64,000 nucleotides of DNA from Pachyseris speciosa (GCA_016490735.1 JAEMWC010000012.1:2446001-2510000); one strand, 5' to 3'. Shown: positions 36,282 through 41,368, counted from the first letter of the stretch. Numbers and translations: made by a program. Notes: a model not told the origin generated them from the letters alone.

Positions 36282-37401
36282 TTTTATTTATCCACATATC
36301 GCACATGAGCGAAGGCTCGTTAACAAATTCCCGAGATAATTTGCGCAAGGAACTGAAAATTCAATCCAGCAAAAGGTGTACGTTTTCTGTATAAACAACA
36401 GTTTTACTTTCAGTGACGACAACTCCTTATAAATGACCGAGAGTGAATTTGACGGAAGATGATCTGAAAGCTTATGTAGGCCGCATGCAATGAATGAAAA
36501 CAAAAGGCCTTTGTCACTTAGAAATATAATGCAAGGGCGAAATTCAAATATACCGCAGATCTTCACGCCAAACATCAATTCGCAAGCGTAAAATGAGAAA
36601 GAAAATGTTACGATTTTAATTTTACGAGCGCTTCCTCAAAGGTCTGATTTGTCTGGTAAAGGAACAAAGGATGTAGCAAAAAAGCGTAGCAGCGCAATCG
36701 GCGAAGTCTTGAACAACGAGTAAATCCCATGTCATTTTTAAATGCAGAATTGGATAGCAAGCAAGTTTGTGAAGGGTTTTTGTTCACATTTCTTCTCTAA
36801 AGAGCAAACCCTGGAAAGTGTGTGCGTCAAAATAAATCATTTATTGTATCCCGAAGTGTGACGCAAATGATGCCAGAATGTGCCGCATGACACAAAAAAA
36901 CCGATCCTTTGTTTGCAAATACGAGCATATTTGTCTCACGGATACGCAATTTTCTTTGCTTGATTTTACTTTGAACTGTTCGAATCAGGGATAATATGAA
37001 AGCTTGTTTGCATTATAAGCAAAAAGATGGTTCACTAAACTCCAGACGAAATGTTTAGGAGTGCGCGTGATAGGGGATCGGCGCATGAAAAACCCGTTGT
37101 GTGCGATAAAGGTTCGCAGATATGCCAGGCGTAGCAAACGGGTAAAATTGCAACAAAAATGCTAACTTCAACCCTACTCCAAGCTGCCACACATAATCAA
37201 AGCTACACCTAACAGCACAAAAGATCACTTAGCCTCAACAAAAAAGAAAAATACAGAGATAATAGCTCTCTGTGTGCAACAAGAGCAAAACATTCCAGTA
37301 CATGCCACGTTTTGAGATTTCGATCGCTTACCTTGTCCGCGTACGAGAATAAATAATGAGATCCCTATGAGAAGAGTTGTAACTGCGGTAGAGCGCAACA
37401 T
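1..37401 (-). CDS. Fibrillar procollagen alpha chain with N-terminal WAP domain (5' part of gene, 12 exons)
   Basis: This gene encodes an extracellular-matrix fibrillar collagen. On the minus strand, exons at 37332-37401, 35349-35413, 27283-27427, 26686-26747, 24932-25069, 23623-23646, 21955-21993, 19556-19609, 13081-13176, 12058-12120, 4613-4657 and 2586-2639 join in one frame. They give about 285 residues: signal peptide (1-22), short charged segment (24-45), WAP domain (46-93), Cys-rich linker (94-114), a helical-looking segment with two cysteines (115-160), Pro-rich link (161-168), minor Gly-X-Y helix of about 18 triplets, a non-helical linker (about 224-247), then the start of the main helix. 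Collagenous exons have 39, 54, 96, 63, 45 and 54 bases and begin with a Gly codon after exon 7, as in other fibrillar collagens. The 3' part, with the main helix and C-propeptide, lies before base 1. Exons 2 and 4 are the least certain. Confidence 0.88.
648..732. repeat. ATTC and CTGT microsatellites
   Basis: An ATTC run (about 650-676) grows out of the LINE tail and is followed by a CTGT/CTCT run to about 730. Seen directly. Confidence 0.9.
1023..1312. mobile_element. Foldback MITE, about 290 bp
   Basis: The element starts AAGGTGCTGTTACACTGTGC and ends with the reverse complement of this, and nearly the whole length folds into one hairpin whose turn lies near 1150 ('AAAGTAGAATTGAGTTCTACTTT'-like core). 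Short open frames on both strands here are products of the palindrome, not genes. No transposase is present. The family is not recognised. Confidence 0.75.
1402..1891. mobile_element. hAT-like MITE with CAGGG termini
   Basis: The ends are CAGGGTTTGACCTT at 1402 and AAGGTCGAGCCCTG at 1878-1891, imperfect inverted repeats with the CAGGG start typical of hAT elements. The element is flanked on both sides by TGGGTAA, close to the 8-bp duplication hAT elements make. The inside repeats words such as CTAGCCA and GGCTAGT and has no coding frame. Confidence 0.65.
1892..2585. other. Intron sequence, nothing recognised
   Basis: Collagen intron downstream of exon 12. I see no exon, tRNA or clear element. 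A short GTCA/TTCA-rich tract lies near 2545-2580. Confidence 0.5.
2586..2639 (-). CDS. Collagen exon 12 (54 bp, Gly-X-Y)
   Basis: Reverse complement reads GLRGQDGTAGPPGEKGSR, six Gly-X-Y triplets. Acceptor is TTTTACACCAG after a T-rich tract; donor is GTAAGT. The exon is in phase 0 at both ends. The 54-base length is the classical fibrillar collagen exon size. This is part of the main triple helix. Confidence 0.95.
2640..4612. other. Collagen intron 11
   Basis: AT-rich intron without a recognisable gene. At about 2833 a CAGGGCTTGAAATT word resembles a hAT terminus, but no matching second end was found. The other short open frames have no domain signs. Confidence 0.6.
4613..4657 (-). CDS. Collagen exon 11 (45 bp, Gly-X-Y)
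   Basis: Reverse complement reads GARGPPGSPGKRGPA, five perfect triplets, between acceptor AAATTTCTAG and donor GTAAGTATA. The 45-base length is the other classical fibrillar collagen exon size. Phase 0 at both ends. Confidence 0.95.
4791..5150. mobile_element. Degenerate TTAA MITE related to the copy at 49802
   Basis: It begins TTAAAGGGGCACTGT, the same terminal word as the MITE at 49802-50193. An internal stretch near 4912-4945 (GATGACGAGGACGAAATGGA) matches that copy in reverse orientation. The right end near 5137-5152 is badly decayed. Probably a Kolobok-like non-autonomous element by its TTAAAG start (inference). Confidence 0.5.
5640..6562 (+). pseudogene. P2X7 C-terminal ('ballast')-like domain protein, accessory gene of the Kolobok element
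   Basis: Three exons are inferred: 5640-5949, 6164-6290 and 6394-6562, with introns GTCAGT..TAG and GTAAAG..CAG keeping one frame. The N-terminus is acidic (FEDVEEDENY). Then comes a Cys-rich block, NWCSCSVC..MPTNDECYCCQE, then CLDTDVLRTAL, and a C-terminal block YRQFTWWVHGILGKG..RVIP.CVVRAVRKEFP followed by GQYLGF. This order matches the zinc-binding cytoplasmic C-terminal domain of vertebrate P2X7 receptors (LDVDS.., YR.Y..W.., ILPSCC...IRKEFP...GQYSGF), a domain also known from many stand-alone invertebrate proteins. There are no channel segments. The start is either 5640 or, more likely, ATG 5721 (MSGVEPFQFEP). One in-frame TGA at 5820-5822 separates the acidic part from the Cys block, so this copy is broken or begins later (ATG 5880). 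Its role in the transposon is unknown. Confidence 0.75.
6868..9778 (-). CDS. Kolobok-type transposase with N-terminal THAP zinc finger
   Basis: Two exons, 9437-9778 and 6868-8844, join in phase 0 (donor GAG|GTAGGC, acceptor TTTGCAG|TAC) to give about 772 residues. Residues 1-90 are a THAP DNA-binding domain: C7-x4-C12, W37, C55-x2-H58 and a closing AVPSIF. A Ser/Glu-rich linker follows. The catalytic part contains a zinc-ribbon-like 'CPECG' segment, 'LSGDGRCDSPGHNAKYGTY', 'VVATDRHVGIR' and 'HQFDVWHLSK', with well-placed acidic residues expected of a DDE/D transposase, and a basic tail. The frame is unbroken, so the copy could be functional. It would act in the nucleus on the 29-base TIRs that flank it. 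The start ATG at 9778 could also be 9769. The superfamily call rests on THAP plus TTAA and is partly inference. Confidence 0.8.
12058..12120 (-). CDS. Collagen exon 10 (63 bp, non-helical linker to main helix)
   Basis: Reverse complement reads GGIKGPDPEAFGGIKGETGA plus Q, with acceptor AATCTCAG and donor GTAAGT. The Gly-X-Y pattern breaks at PDPEAF and resumes with GETGAQ. This exon therefore holds the end of the interruption and the beginning of the main helix, comparable to an N-telopeptide region. Confidence 0.9.
12300..12842. mobile_element. Probable MITE with TTTGCATATTT and TGACGTCAT ends
   Basis: The words AAAATATGCAAATGAG..GATGACATCAT near 12327-12362 recur inverted as ATGACGTCATCG..ATTTGCATATTTAA at 12803-12837. 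No coding frame lies between. The boundaries are approximate. Confidence 0.45.
13081..13176 (-). CDS. Collagen exon 9 (96 bp, minor helix end)
   Basis: Reverse complement begins GQPGNPGLRGEPGEPGPIGE, eight perfect triplets, then GGGAGQLT, where the triplet pattern stops. Acceptor is TGTATTGCAG, donor GTAAGG, phase 0. It encodes the end of the minor triple helix and the start of the non-helical linker. Confidence 0.93.
13330..16188 (-). mobile_element. Complete piggyBac transposon (2.86 kb)
   Basis: TTAA target sites lie at 13330-13333 and 16185-16188, and both ends carry the inverted repeat TTAACCCATTGACATCCA (18 bases, identical). A subterminal word GGGCGCATGAGGGCGCA occurs twice at the right end (about 16110 and 16154). 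One intact transposase gene fills the middle. Intact repeats plus an open transposase frame make this a candidate for an active or recently active copy. It lies in collagen intron 8, in the same orientation as the gene. Confidence 0.93.
14120..15937 (-). CDS. piggyBac transposase (605 aa, intact)
   Basis: A single unbroken frame from ATG 15937 to the TGA at 14120 encodes a DDD transposase that excises and inserts at TTAA. Residues 1-95 are acidic and Ser-rich, as usual for the family. The catalytic core has aspartates in the expected settings: D262 in NISVDEGLVKFNGR, D344 in HFFFDNFFTSADL, and D457 in MNGVDVNDQYRSYY. These compare with D268, D346 and D447 of the insect enzyme. The C-terminus (about 553-605) has a CxxC..CxxC..C cross-brace-like zinc finger (CAMCAKAERK.., YACEQCGVPLC) used by this family to bind its ends. 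Length matches the family (about 600). No host fusion is seen, so this is a transposon gene and not a domesticated one. Confidence 0.95.
   Translation of the reverse strand: MNMASGQSDEFPASSDEEEGFFAGFTVEEIGQMRQDRQRRREQESLRDVDEEIDALIDQQPQESTSNSDVEVFADGGDEESGESSDEETASNADSENAPPNPLQWSNTLSGINVEEFSVRHGPSRDLGDNATAKDFFNLFINDEFLDEIVRHSIAYARSKGDATFVTNRAEISAYLGLNILIGIHELPQLAMYWDSDQFIGVEGFKKTIPKQRFATLGKYFHLADPNTEDRADLLCKVRPLVTLLEQKFSEAYTPGKNISVDEGLVKFNGRLSFKQYMPMKPDKFGIKVWLLADADTYYVPRFQVYLGKNRTNSDLFRRKGLGYYVVWTLGEPYLDNNRHFFFDNFFTSADLMRDLQSRNTYACGTVRQNRRDFPADLKRMKLVAGEVRTRQSGNLVTTMWRDKRVVSLLSTNTPPEPEIHAVQQVVRGRRKRVVPAESMKKPDVVVVYNSGMNGVDVNDQYRSYYPPGTTSRKWWKYLFWFFLNLSMVNGFILEKLAGKKKRRQLDFRRELAKLLIAGYNGYKRPSNSGKRAVSTFTTEENLRGHFLGKLEGRKRACAMCAKAERKRKEGQGRTFETSYACEQCGVPLCRQMRGERSCFDEWHS
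16185..18175. mobile_element. Non-autonomous TTAA element, probably Kolobok-like, 2.0 kb
   Basis: Both ends read TTAAAGTGCCCCTAACC in inverted orientation, followed by A/T-rich runs. A second inverted pair inside, GACGTCATCCCGGGAACG near 16363 and CGTTCCCGGGATGACGTCAT near 17958, extends the symmetry. The left TTAA is the same four bases as the right TTAA of the neighbouring piggyBac. The TTAAAG start resembles the Kolobok copy at 5431 more than piggyBac. A broken frame near 16495-16665 starts MSSSSSESESDYV, hits a stop, and continues in pieces. It could be a remnant of an accessory gene like the one at 5640, but this is weak. Confidence 0.75.
18176..19085. other. Collagen intron sequence
   Basis: No exon, RNA gene or complete element is recognised in this intron stretch. 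Confidence 0.5.
19090..19440 (+). mobile_element. tRNA-derived SINE split by a piggyBac-like MITE
   Basis: The head has pol III boxes A (TTAGCTCAGTTGGTGGAG, about 19099) and B (GGGTTCGAACCCC, about 19131), spaced closer than in a true tRNA, so the anticodon arm is missing. The body contains GTAAAAGAACCCAC, a word also present in the SINE at 20427-20818 as GTTAAAGAACCCACG. The body is interrupted at 19216-19317 by a TTAA element. Confidence 0.7.
19216..19317. mobile_element. 102-bp piggyBac-like MITE
   Basis: The ends are TTAACCCTTTCACC and its exact reverse complement GGTGAAAGGGTTAA, with TTAA target sites. The TTAACCC start resembles the piggyBac termini at 13330. It lies inside a SINE. Confidence 0.8.
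19556..19609 (-). CDS. Collagen exon 8 (54 bp, minor helix)
   Basis: Reverse complement reads GDQGEQGPVGDQGPQGYD, six perfect triplets. Acceptor is CATCTGTTAG, donor GTATGT. The classical 54-base exon size and phase 0 support it. Confidence 0.94.
19816..19876. repeat. AT and GA microsatellites
   Basis: An AT run is followed by a GA run of about 20 units. Seen directly. Confidence 0.95.
19990..21465. repeat. 92-bp minisatellite, about ten copies, invaded by a SINE
   Basis: A unit containing CCATAAGACACATCTGG..TTCAGTGAGGAGAAACAAA..GATGGAATGTCCTGATG..GAACAGATTCTCCCAAC repeats with a 92-base spacing (for example 20259 and 20351). About ten units are present, more divergent at the left edge. The array is split by the SINE at 20427-20818, next to which a short CAAAAACTTATAC repeat has expanded. 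Confidence 0.9.
20427..20818 (-). mobile_element. tRNA-derived SINE
   Basis: On the minus strand a tRNA-like head (20747-20818) has box A GTTAGCTCAGTGGTAAAGC and box B GGGTTCTAACCCC. A body follows with CTTCTCGGATAAGGACGATA and TGGGACGTTAAAGAACCCAC, words widespread in invertebrate SINEs, and an AAATAAATAG tail. It interrupts the 92-bp minisatellite. Confidence 0.8.
21585..21850. mobile_element. Probable foldback MITE
   Basis: ACATTTAAGTGTACATGTAC near 21594 and GGGCATGATG near 21659 recur inverted (GGCCATGCC near 21763, GTACACTTAAATGT near 21821). Arms are imperfect and about 80 bases long. No coding content. Confidence 0.5.
21955..21993 (-). CDS. Collagen exon 7 (39 bp, start of minor helix)
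   Basis: Reverse complement reads KGEQGPKGPNGDP, four triplets after a leading Lys. Acceptor is TACTCTGCAG, donor GTAAGT. It follows the Pro-rich exon 6 and begins the minor triple helix. Confidence 0.9.
21994..23233. other. Collagen intron 6, left part
   Basis: No gene or complete element is recognised. Several short frames show no domain signs. Confidence 0.5.
23234..23580. mobile_element. MITE, same family as 49360-50765
   Basis: The terminal inverted repeats begin AATTGAAGGGCTGAGAGCAT and extend about 35 bases. A second inner inverted pair surrounds GCAGTTCA/TGAACTGC words. The same terminus (AATTGAAGGCCTCGGAGCAT) bounds the larger element at 49360. The right end lies 42 bases from collagen exon 6. 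Confidence 0.75.
23623..23646 (-). CDS. Collagen exon 6 (24 bp, Pro-rich link)
   Basis: Reverse complement reads PAPTHAPM between acceptor TTACTCAGAG and donor GTGAG. Phase 0 at both ends fits exons 5 and 7. A slightly longer reading (to 23648, acceptor CTCAG) would break the frame, so the 24-base version is preferred. Very short exons are hard to prove without RNA. Confidence 0.65.
23702..24865. mobile_element. Long-TIR element with ATAAGACGCACC inner repeats
   Basis: About 100 bases at 23702-23800 (CCAGTTTCGAGATCACAATG..GGTTAGCCTCAACTTAAAGT) recur inverted at 24776-24865. Inside them a second inverted pair, TAGTTTTTCGGTTATAAGAC near 23889 and GTGCGCCTTATAACC near 24750, continues the symmetry. 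The left arm has an extra piece of about 90 bases. The middle is non-coding. It begins about 55 bases upstream of collagen exon 6. Confidence 0.7.
24932..25069 (-). CDS. Collagen exon 5 (138 bp, N-propeptide)
   Basis: Reverse complement gives 46 residues, starting VGKISNELEISLTLTAILDK and ending LYILCPSCHTT, between acceptor TTCGTAG and donor GTAAGT, phase 0 to 0. Regular Leu/Ile spacing suggests an amphipathic helix. A single Cys near the middle and a final CPSC could form inter-chain disulfides. I know no named domain for it. Confidence 0.8.
26686..26747 (-). CDS. Candidate collagen exon 4 (62 bp, Cys-rich)
   Basis: Reverse complement reads QSCSCNSDSCENQGRGKCLI after completion of the split codon. 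It begins in phase 1 and ends in phase 0, exactly what is needed to join exon 3 to exon 5; joining these two directly gives a stop. Donor GTGAG is good, but the acceptor GTATACAG lacks a pyrimidine tract. Four cysteines fit an extracellular module. Confidence 0.5.
27283..27427 (-). CDS. Collagen exon 3: WAP (four-disulfide core) domain
   Basis: Reverse complement gives 48 residues beginning YCPIKKRVTCSSAVNNECIL. Eight cysteines fall at residues 47, 55, 63, 69, 80, 81, 85 and 89, with the DRDC, CC and NGC landmarks of the whey acidic protein domain. Acceptor AAATCAG and donor GTAAGT. WAP domains in N-propeptides are known from cnidarian fibrillar collagens, which supports the gene identity. 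The domain would be removed or retained at the fibril surface, depending on propeptide processing. Confidence 0.92.
27428..28437. other. Collagen intron 2, right part
   Basis: No exon or complete element is recognised. Confidence 0.5.
28438..28572 (-). mobile_element. tRNA-derived SINE, diverged member of the 45-kb cluster family
   Basis: Minus strand: GGCTTGTTAGTTCAGTTGGT (box A) and GGTCATGGGTTCAACTTCC (box B), then a GCCTGAATTTTTTCAG body and CATAACTGCGATGATCATTC. The same order of words occurs in the SINEs at 45063-45800. Confidence 0.75.
28625..30805. other. Intron with TACCGTAAAAACT..GTATAAGC repeat termini
   Basis: Two related words occur in the same orientation, ACCATAAAAACTCGTGTATA near 28630 and ACCGTAAAAACTTGTGTATA near 29523, each followed by sequence resembling GCCGCACC. 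They look like the ends of a DNA-transposon family, but I could not pair them. No gene is seen otherwise. Confidence 0.45.
30808..31045. repeat. Minisatellite of about 24 bp (CAAGCTTAGCGGTCAAGCGGTT)
   Basis: About ten diverged units of CTTAGC(A/G)GT(C/T)AAGC(A/G)GTTC run in tandem. A 70-residue frame across it (TSLAVKQF repeats) is a by-product of the repeat. Confidence 0.9.
31735..32110. mobile_element. Foldback MITE with TGACGTCA ends
   Basis: The left arm (31740-31910) recurs inverted in the right arm (31935-32105). Matching words are GTGCTAATATCTCA, CTCCATACAAATCCTTCTAA, AAAAATCAGCAT, TATGGGATTTGT and terminal TGACGTCA. The loop is about 30 bases. No coding frame. Confidence 0.75.
33165..34855. 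repeat. Long inverted repeat, arms about 630 bp, spacer about 410 bp
   Basis: Bases 33165-33797 recur nearly base for base, inverted, at about 34211-34855. Examples are TAAAGAGTACAGCATTGTAT, GCCGCTCGGAGCGAAG, AGCTCTTGCTAGAAATG and GCATGCTGGGTTACAAAACT. Each arm also holds an intron-like stretch reading outward (GAG|GTAAGTTGATT..TTATTACAG|TACGTCAG). Open frames in the arms duplicate each other and show no known domain. It may be an inverted duplication or a long-TIR transposon; no clear target duplication was found. It lies in collagen intron 2. Confidence 0.9.
34856..35348. other. Collagen intron 2, first part
   Basis: Nothing recognised beyond ordinary AT-rich intron sequence. Confidence 0.5.
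35349..35413 (-). CDS. Collagen exon 2 (65 bp, charged segment)
   Basis: Reverse complement reads ILDAGKGHEDFQKLKKQLKN after a split Glu codon and ends in Gln at donor GTAAG. The acceptor GGTTTTTTTCGAAG has a good T-run. It enters in phase 1 and leaves in phase 0, which links the signal-peptide exon to the WAP exon. No domain is recognised. The sequence just upstream looks repeat-derived (TCTGGGAACAAGGC), so the exon boundary needs RNA support. Confidence 0.6.
35414..37331. other. Collagen intron 1
   Basis: A TAAG microsatellite at 36239-36283 followed by TTTTATTTATCC suggests the tail of a minus-strand LINE remnant. No further gene is recognised. Confidence 0.5.
37332..37401 (-). CDS. Collagen exon 1: start codon and signal peptide
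   Basis: Reverse complement reads MLRSTAVTTLLIGISLFILV then RGQG, a short basic n-region, a hydrophobic core of about 14 residues and a likely cleavage after Gly22. The donor GTAAGCG follows the first base of codon 24. It would direct the procollagen chain into the endoplasmic reticulum. Confidence 0.85.
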
Positions 37402-37600
37402 CCTGGACGGTCCTTTCTGGTGCAAAATGCCTGAGAGCACTACACACCGATCTGTGGACCCTCACACTGTAGGCAACGAGAAGAAAATGATGGATGCTGC
37501 CTGCAGGGCTCTGAGGCGCGGTTCGGTGAAAACAAGCTGACTGGCTCAGTGAGATATTCAAGACCTGCAAACTGACACTACTTCTATTGTATTCTAAGAC
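37402..37600 (-). promoter_or_regulatory. Probable 5' UTR and promoter region of the collagen gene
   Basis: The sequence upstream of the start codon must hold the leader and start site. I see no clear TATA box, so the exact start is unknown. Inferred from position only. Confidence 0.3.
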
Positions 37601-38204
37601 GCCAGATCAGACTGGACTCAATTGTCTTTTTTACCACACTGGGGCCCATTGATAATTGCAGTCCCGGGACTCATTGCGGCATCGGAGCGAGAGTTAAACG
37701 CAAAAAAAAAAAAACTCTAAATAACCTAAAAAGCTCCACGCTTTCGTCGTGGAACAAGGAAGCATATAAATTTGTCGAAATTACTTCGCTTTAGAAGGCT
37801 TCGGATGTTGAAATTTTCAAGCAATATGCGAGCGTGACAACAAGTGCGTGTTATGAGCATGGCGTGATCACTTCGGATGGGTCACCGCCAAGGGTTTTCT
37901 GCTGATTTTGGGGAGTTGGTATTCAAGATAATTTGGCTTAAATTTTCGAAAATAGCTCAATTTAAAATCTAAGAAATAAATGAGTTCTTCACTCTGACCA
38001 ACTCTTGAATTCTGGAATGTAAAATAGGCCGCGGTCTTCTCAAATTTTCTAGATTTATTATATCGATAAATTATATATATGCATTTCACTCCTTTTTCAC
38101 CAAAGGCCACAGTGGGTCATGGGCAGTGTGGTGTGACGAAAAGTCCCGGAATCGTGTGGTAGTTCGGTCAGGACGTAGCCAAGTGTCCGTATTAGCCAAG
38201 TGTC

Positions 38205-38312
38205 CGTACCCTGGCTCCAGAGGCCCGTTGAAAAAATAAATATCCCTGAAAGTCCTTGCCGCGTAAATTTCTCCCTTCAACGAAAAAAATAACCTCTGGC
38301 ACCCAGGGTAGT
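38205..38312. mobile_element. Short MITE with TACCCTGGCTCCAGAGG ends
   Basis: TACCCTGGCTCCAGAGG at 38206 recurs inverted as CCTCTGGCACCCAGGGTA ending at 38312. No coding content. Confidence 0.6.
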
Positions 38313-38427
38313 ACTATGGAGGTTATAGGTACGAAACCATTTTTACATCCCCACTACCGAAAAAACAGTGCACTGCCGGTAGCAAATGAATAACTCAAAC
38401 TCGTGCTAAGCATCTTCGACATCAGTC

Positions 38428-38632
38428 ATATACATACATACATACATACATACATACATACATACATACATACATACATACATACATACATACATACATA
38501 CATACATACATACATACATACATACATACATACAATACATACATACATACATACATACATACATACATACATACATACATACATACATACATACATACAT
38601 ACATACATACATACATACATACATACATACAT
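38428..38632. repeat. CATA tetranucleotide microsatellite, about 50 units
   Basis: Near-perfect run with one three-base slip near 38534. Frames across it are artefacts. Confidence 0.98.
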
Positions 38633-38635
38633 AAC

Positions 38636-39244
38636 TCACTTTTGTATGGTGTACCAAAGTGTCAAATAGATCGACTTCAAAAAGTCTTAAATGCAGCTGC
38701 ACGTGTTACTCAACAGGTCCCTAGATACAGTCATATAACACCAGCCCTGAAGAGTCTACATTGGCTTCCAATTGGTTATCGAGTAAAGTTCAAAATCGCT
38801 TTACTAGTATTCAAAGCCCTCAAAGGAATGGCGCCACCCTATCTGAGTAGGAAGTACAACCAAAGCCTACATCACGCTATTCCCTGCGTAGTAACAACGA
38901 AAACCTTTTGATCATTCCTCGAACAAGATGCAAAGCATTTGGTGATCGTGCATTTGCAGTGGTTGGCCCAAAAATATGGAACAGTCTTCCTCTACACATT
39001 AGAGAGACTGAAAACCTTCATAATTTCAAAAATAAACTGAAAACACACCTTTTTAAAGAAGCTTTTTATAAAGAACAGTGACATCCGAGGACACTTTTAT
39101 TTTCATTTTACCTTTAATATAGACATTCGTTGAATTTTGAGACATTTTTAAGGACATCTTAACAAAAAGTATTGTGGTAGCATTATATCTTTGTACATAT
39201 GAATTGTAAAGCGCTTAGAATCTTATATAGGCGCTATATAAATA

Positions 39245-39293
<49 letters not shown>

Positions 39294-39300
39294 CATTATT
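38636..39300 (+). mobile_element. L2-like LINE 3' end with GCGCTATATAA tail
   Basis: The start reads as the C-terminal end of ORF2: LQKVLNAAARVTQQVPRYSH, LKSLHWLPIGYRVKFKI, ALKGMAPPYLS. One frame change near 38885 leads to CKAFGDRAFAVVGPKIWNSLP and a closing LKTHLFKEAFYKEQ. This series is typical of L2/CR1 elements. The 3' UTR ends TTGTAAAGCGC..GGCGCTATATAA followed by a long TTA repeat. 5'-truncated and frameshifted, hence inactive. Confidence 0.9.
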
Positions 39301-39346
39301 ATTATTACATATATACATATATATAATTCAAGTTTTCTTGCTCGTT

Positions 39347-39499
39347 TGTAGCCTGCGTAGCAAGCGTTTTCCTGTGGTTTCCGAGCAAAGATTTAGAAGT
39401 TTTGGCCGCGCGAAAAATGGGGCAAAACATCGAAAAATCCCTTTTCTCGGTCTATCTTTGCTAGGAAACCACACGGAAACGCTTGCTACGTAGGCTACA
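39347..39499. mobile_element. 150-bp MITE (TAGCCTGCGTAGCAAGCG ends)
   Basis: The first about 50 bases (TAGCCTGCGTAGCAAGCG, TTTCCGAGCAAAGAT) recur inverted at the right end (AGGAAACCACACGGAAACGC, ACGTAGGCTA). TA-flanked, non-coding. Confidence 0.8.
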
Positions 39500-39652
39500 A
39501 TCTTGGACGGAATAAAATGGACTAATTAACCCCCATCCCCCCCCTAAGTAATGATGAAGGCGCGCGAAGAGCAAAACGCGCCATTTTGGCATCATTGAAA
39601 TGGGGGGGAGGGGTGGTTCAAATGTTCCATTTATTGTGTCCAAGATTGTATC
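39498..39652. mobile_element. MITE with CAATCTTGGAC ends, abutting the previous one
   Basis: CAATCTTGGACGGAATAAAA at 39498 recurs inverted as CATTTATTGTGTCCAAGATT near 39629. A C-rich and a G-rich run inside pair with each other. Confidence 0.65.
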
Positions 39653-39685
39653 AATGTTGTGCCGCGTAGCACTAGGAACACAAAT

Positions 39686-40022
39686 AGTGGAATAGAGAAT
39701 TAACTCTAAAGTGTAAATTAAAGTGCTACTTAAACCCATGAATAACCCACTGGGCGTTAGCCCTAGTAAAGGAAACAGGGAACCACACGAGGCAAAGAAA
39801 AAATCTTTTGACCTCGGTGGGAATCGAACCCACGACCTCCGGATTAGATCTACCGTAGATCTAATCCGGAGGTCGTGGGTTCGATTCCCACCGAGGTCAA
39901 AAGATTTTTTCTTTGCCTCGTGTGGTTCCCTGTTTCCCTTTACTAGGGCTAACGCCCAGTGGGTTATTCATGGGTTTAAGTAGCACTTTAATTTACACTT
40001 TAGAGTTAATTCTCTATTCCAC
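39686..40022. repeat. Near-perfect palindrome made of two head-to-head SINE copies
   Basis: Arms of about 168 bases are perfect reverse complements around a single central base at 39854. Each arm contains a tRNA-like box B (GTGGGTTCGATTCCCACC), AGGTCAAAAGATTTTTTC and TTTACTAGGGCTAACGCCC. The anticodon-like GATTAGATCTACC segment forms the centre. The arms' identity points to recent formation or constant gene conversion. Confidence 0.92.
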
Positions 40023-40262
40023 AAGATTGTATCAAGACTGTGAACGTCACGAAACAATGGGTGCGGGTAATTAGGTAGCCATCTGTCAACTCGTCAAACG
40101 CGATTAAACACAGGTCTCTGACGCAGTCACGCGCGTCATCTATTTACGGTGTGCGCTCTAAGTTAAGGCATTACACGCGGGATATTTTCGGCAACATGGA
40201 GAATATATAACGGTGAATTGTTATGTGACTTTCGGAAAAAGCAGAGGAGGTGATAAAGAACA

Positions 40263-41368
40263 TTGTTATTACCGAAAAATATCTTTCAACATGCCAGGGA
40301 GAAAAGAATACCCGAGGAAACAAAGGCTACAATTAGAACGCTTAAAAGCACAACACCTCTCAAGCTAGAAGAAATTGCTCTACGATGTAGAATTTCGAAA
40401 ACAAGTGTGCAACGCATAGCAAGCACAGAGGACAAAGTGCGAGAGAACCGTAGAACGTTTTGTGGAAGGAAGAAAAAACTCACTCCAGAACAAGAGGCAT
40501 TAATTCTTCGAAGTCTAGTAGAATTGAGAGACCAAGAGGGCTCCTTTTCCTCACGGCGTCTGATGGAGCGGACAGGAATTCATCATTTCACCGACCGAAC
40601 TGTTAGGCGTTTACTAAATAGAAATGGTTACTTCTTCCTTCAGGCACGCAAAAAGGGGCTAATGAGTCAGACCGACAAAGACCAGAGAGTGGAGTTTGCC
40701 CGGAAAATGCAAGCAGAATACTCCCCGAGTGTTTGGACAGATTCCCTCGCCTTCTACTTGGATGGTGTCTCATTCGTGTACAAGACTAATCCACTGGACC
40801 AAGCACGCGCCCCAAAGGGAGAGTATGGAGAAAAAGATATGAAGGCCTCACACAAGGGTGCTTGGCCAAAGGCAGTAAATCTGGAACGGGAGGAAAAGTG
40901 GCCAAGTTCATGGTAGCAATAAGTCACGGCAAAGGAGTGCTTGTTTGTGAAAGATACGAAAAACTGGATGGAAACTATTTCGCATCTTTTATTGACCAGC
41001 ATTTCAACACAATGTTTAAGCGATCATGCAAAGGATTGAGTCGACTGTGGCTGCAAGACGGTGATCCTTCACAAAACAGCAAAGCAGCCCGTGAGGCTAT
41101 GGCCCGTTGCCATTGTGAACTTTTAAAAATTCCACCGCGAAGTCCACACTTGAACCCAATAGAGAACGTATTCCACATTGTCTCTAAGAAGTTGGCGAAA
41201 GATGCGCTTGAAAGAGGCATAACGCATGAATCATATGAACAGTTTTGTGAAAGGGTACGAAGAACGATTAGTGGTATTTCACAACAACTGATAGATAGAA
41301 CTATACAGTCTATGAGCTCTCGCGTGGCCGACATAATAGCAAATAGTAACGAAAGACTGAAATATTGA
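40263..41368 (+). pseudogene. Tc1-like transposase with one frameshift
   Basis: The first frame (from 40263) has an N-terminal helix-turn-helix pair (EIALRCRISKTSVQRIAS; RRLMERTG..TVRRLL) and the first catalytic aspartate in LAFYLDGVSF. The second frame continues to 41368 with the second aspartate in WLQDGDPSQNS and the glutamate in SPHLNPIENVF. About 34-36 residues separate them, as in Tc1/mariner DD-E enzymes. The frames join if one base lost near 40858 is allowed for. Full length otherwise, about 365 residues. Terminal inverted repeats were not found. Confidence 0.88.

Noticed and set aside
38403..38702. Open frames of 68-98 residues over the CATA microsatellite
   Set aside because: Products of a tetranucleotide repeat (YVCM/HTYI repeats), not proteins.
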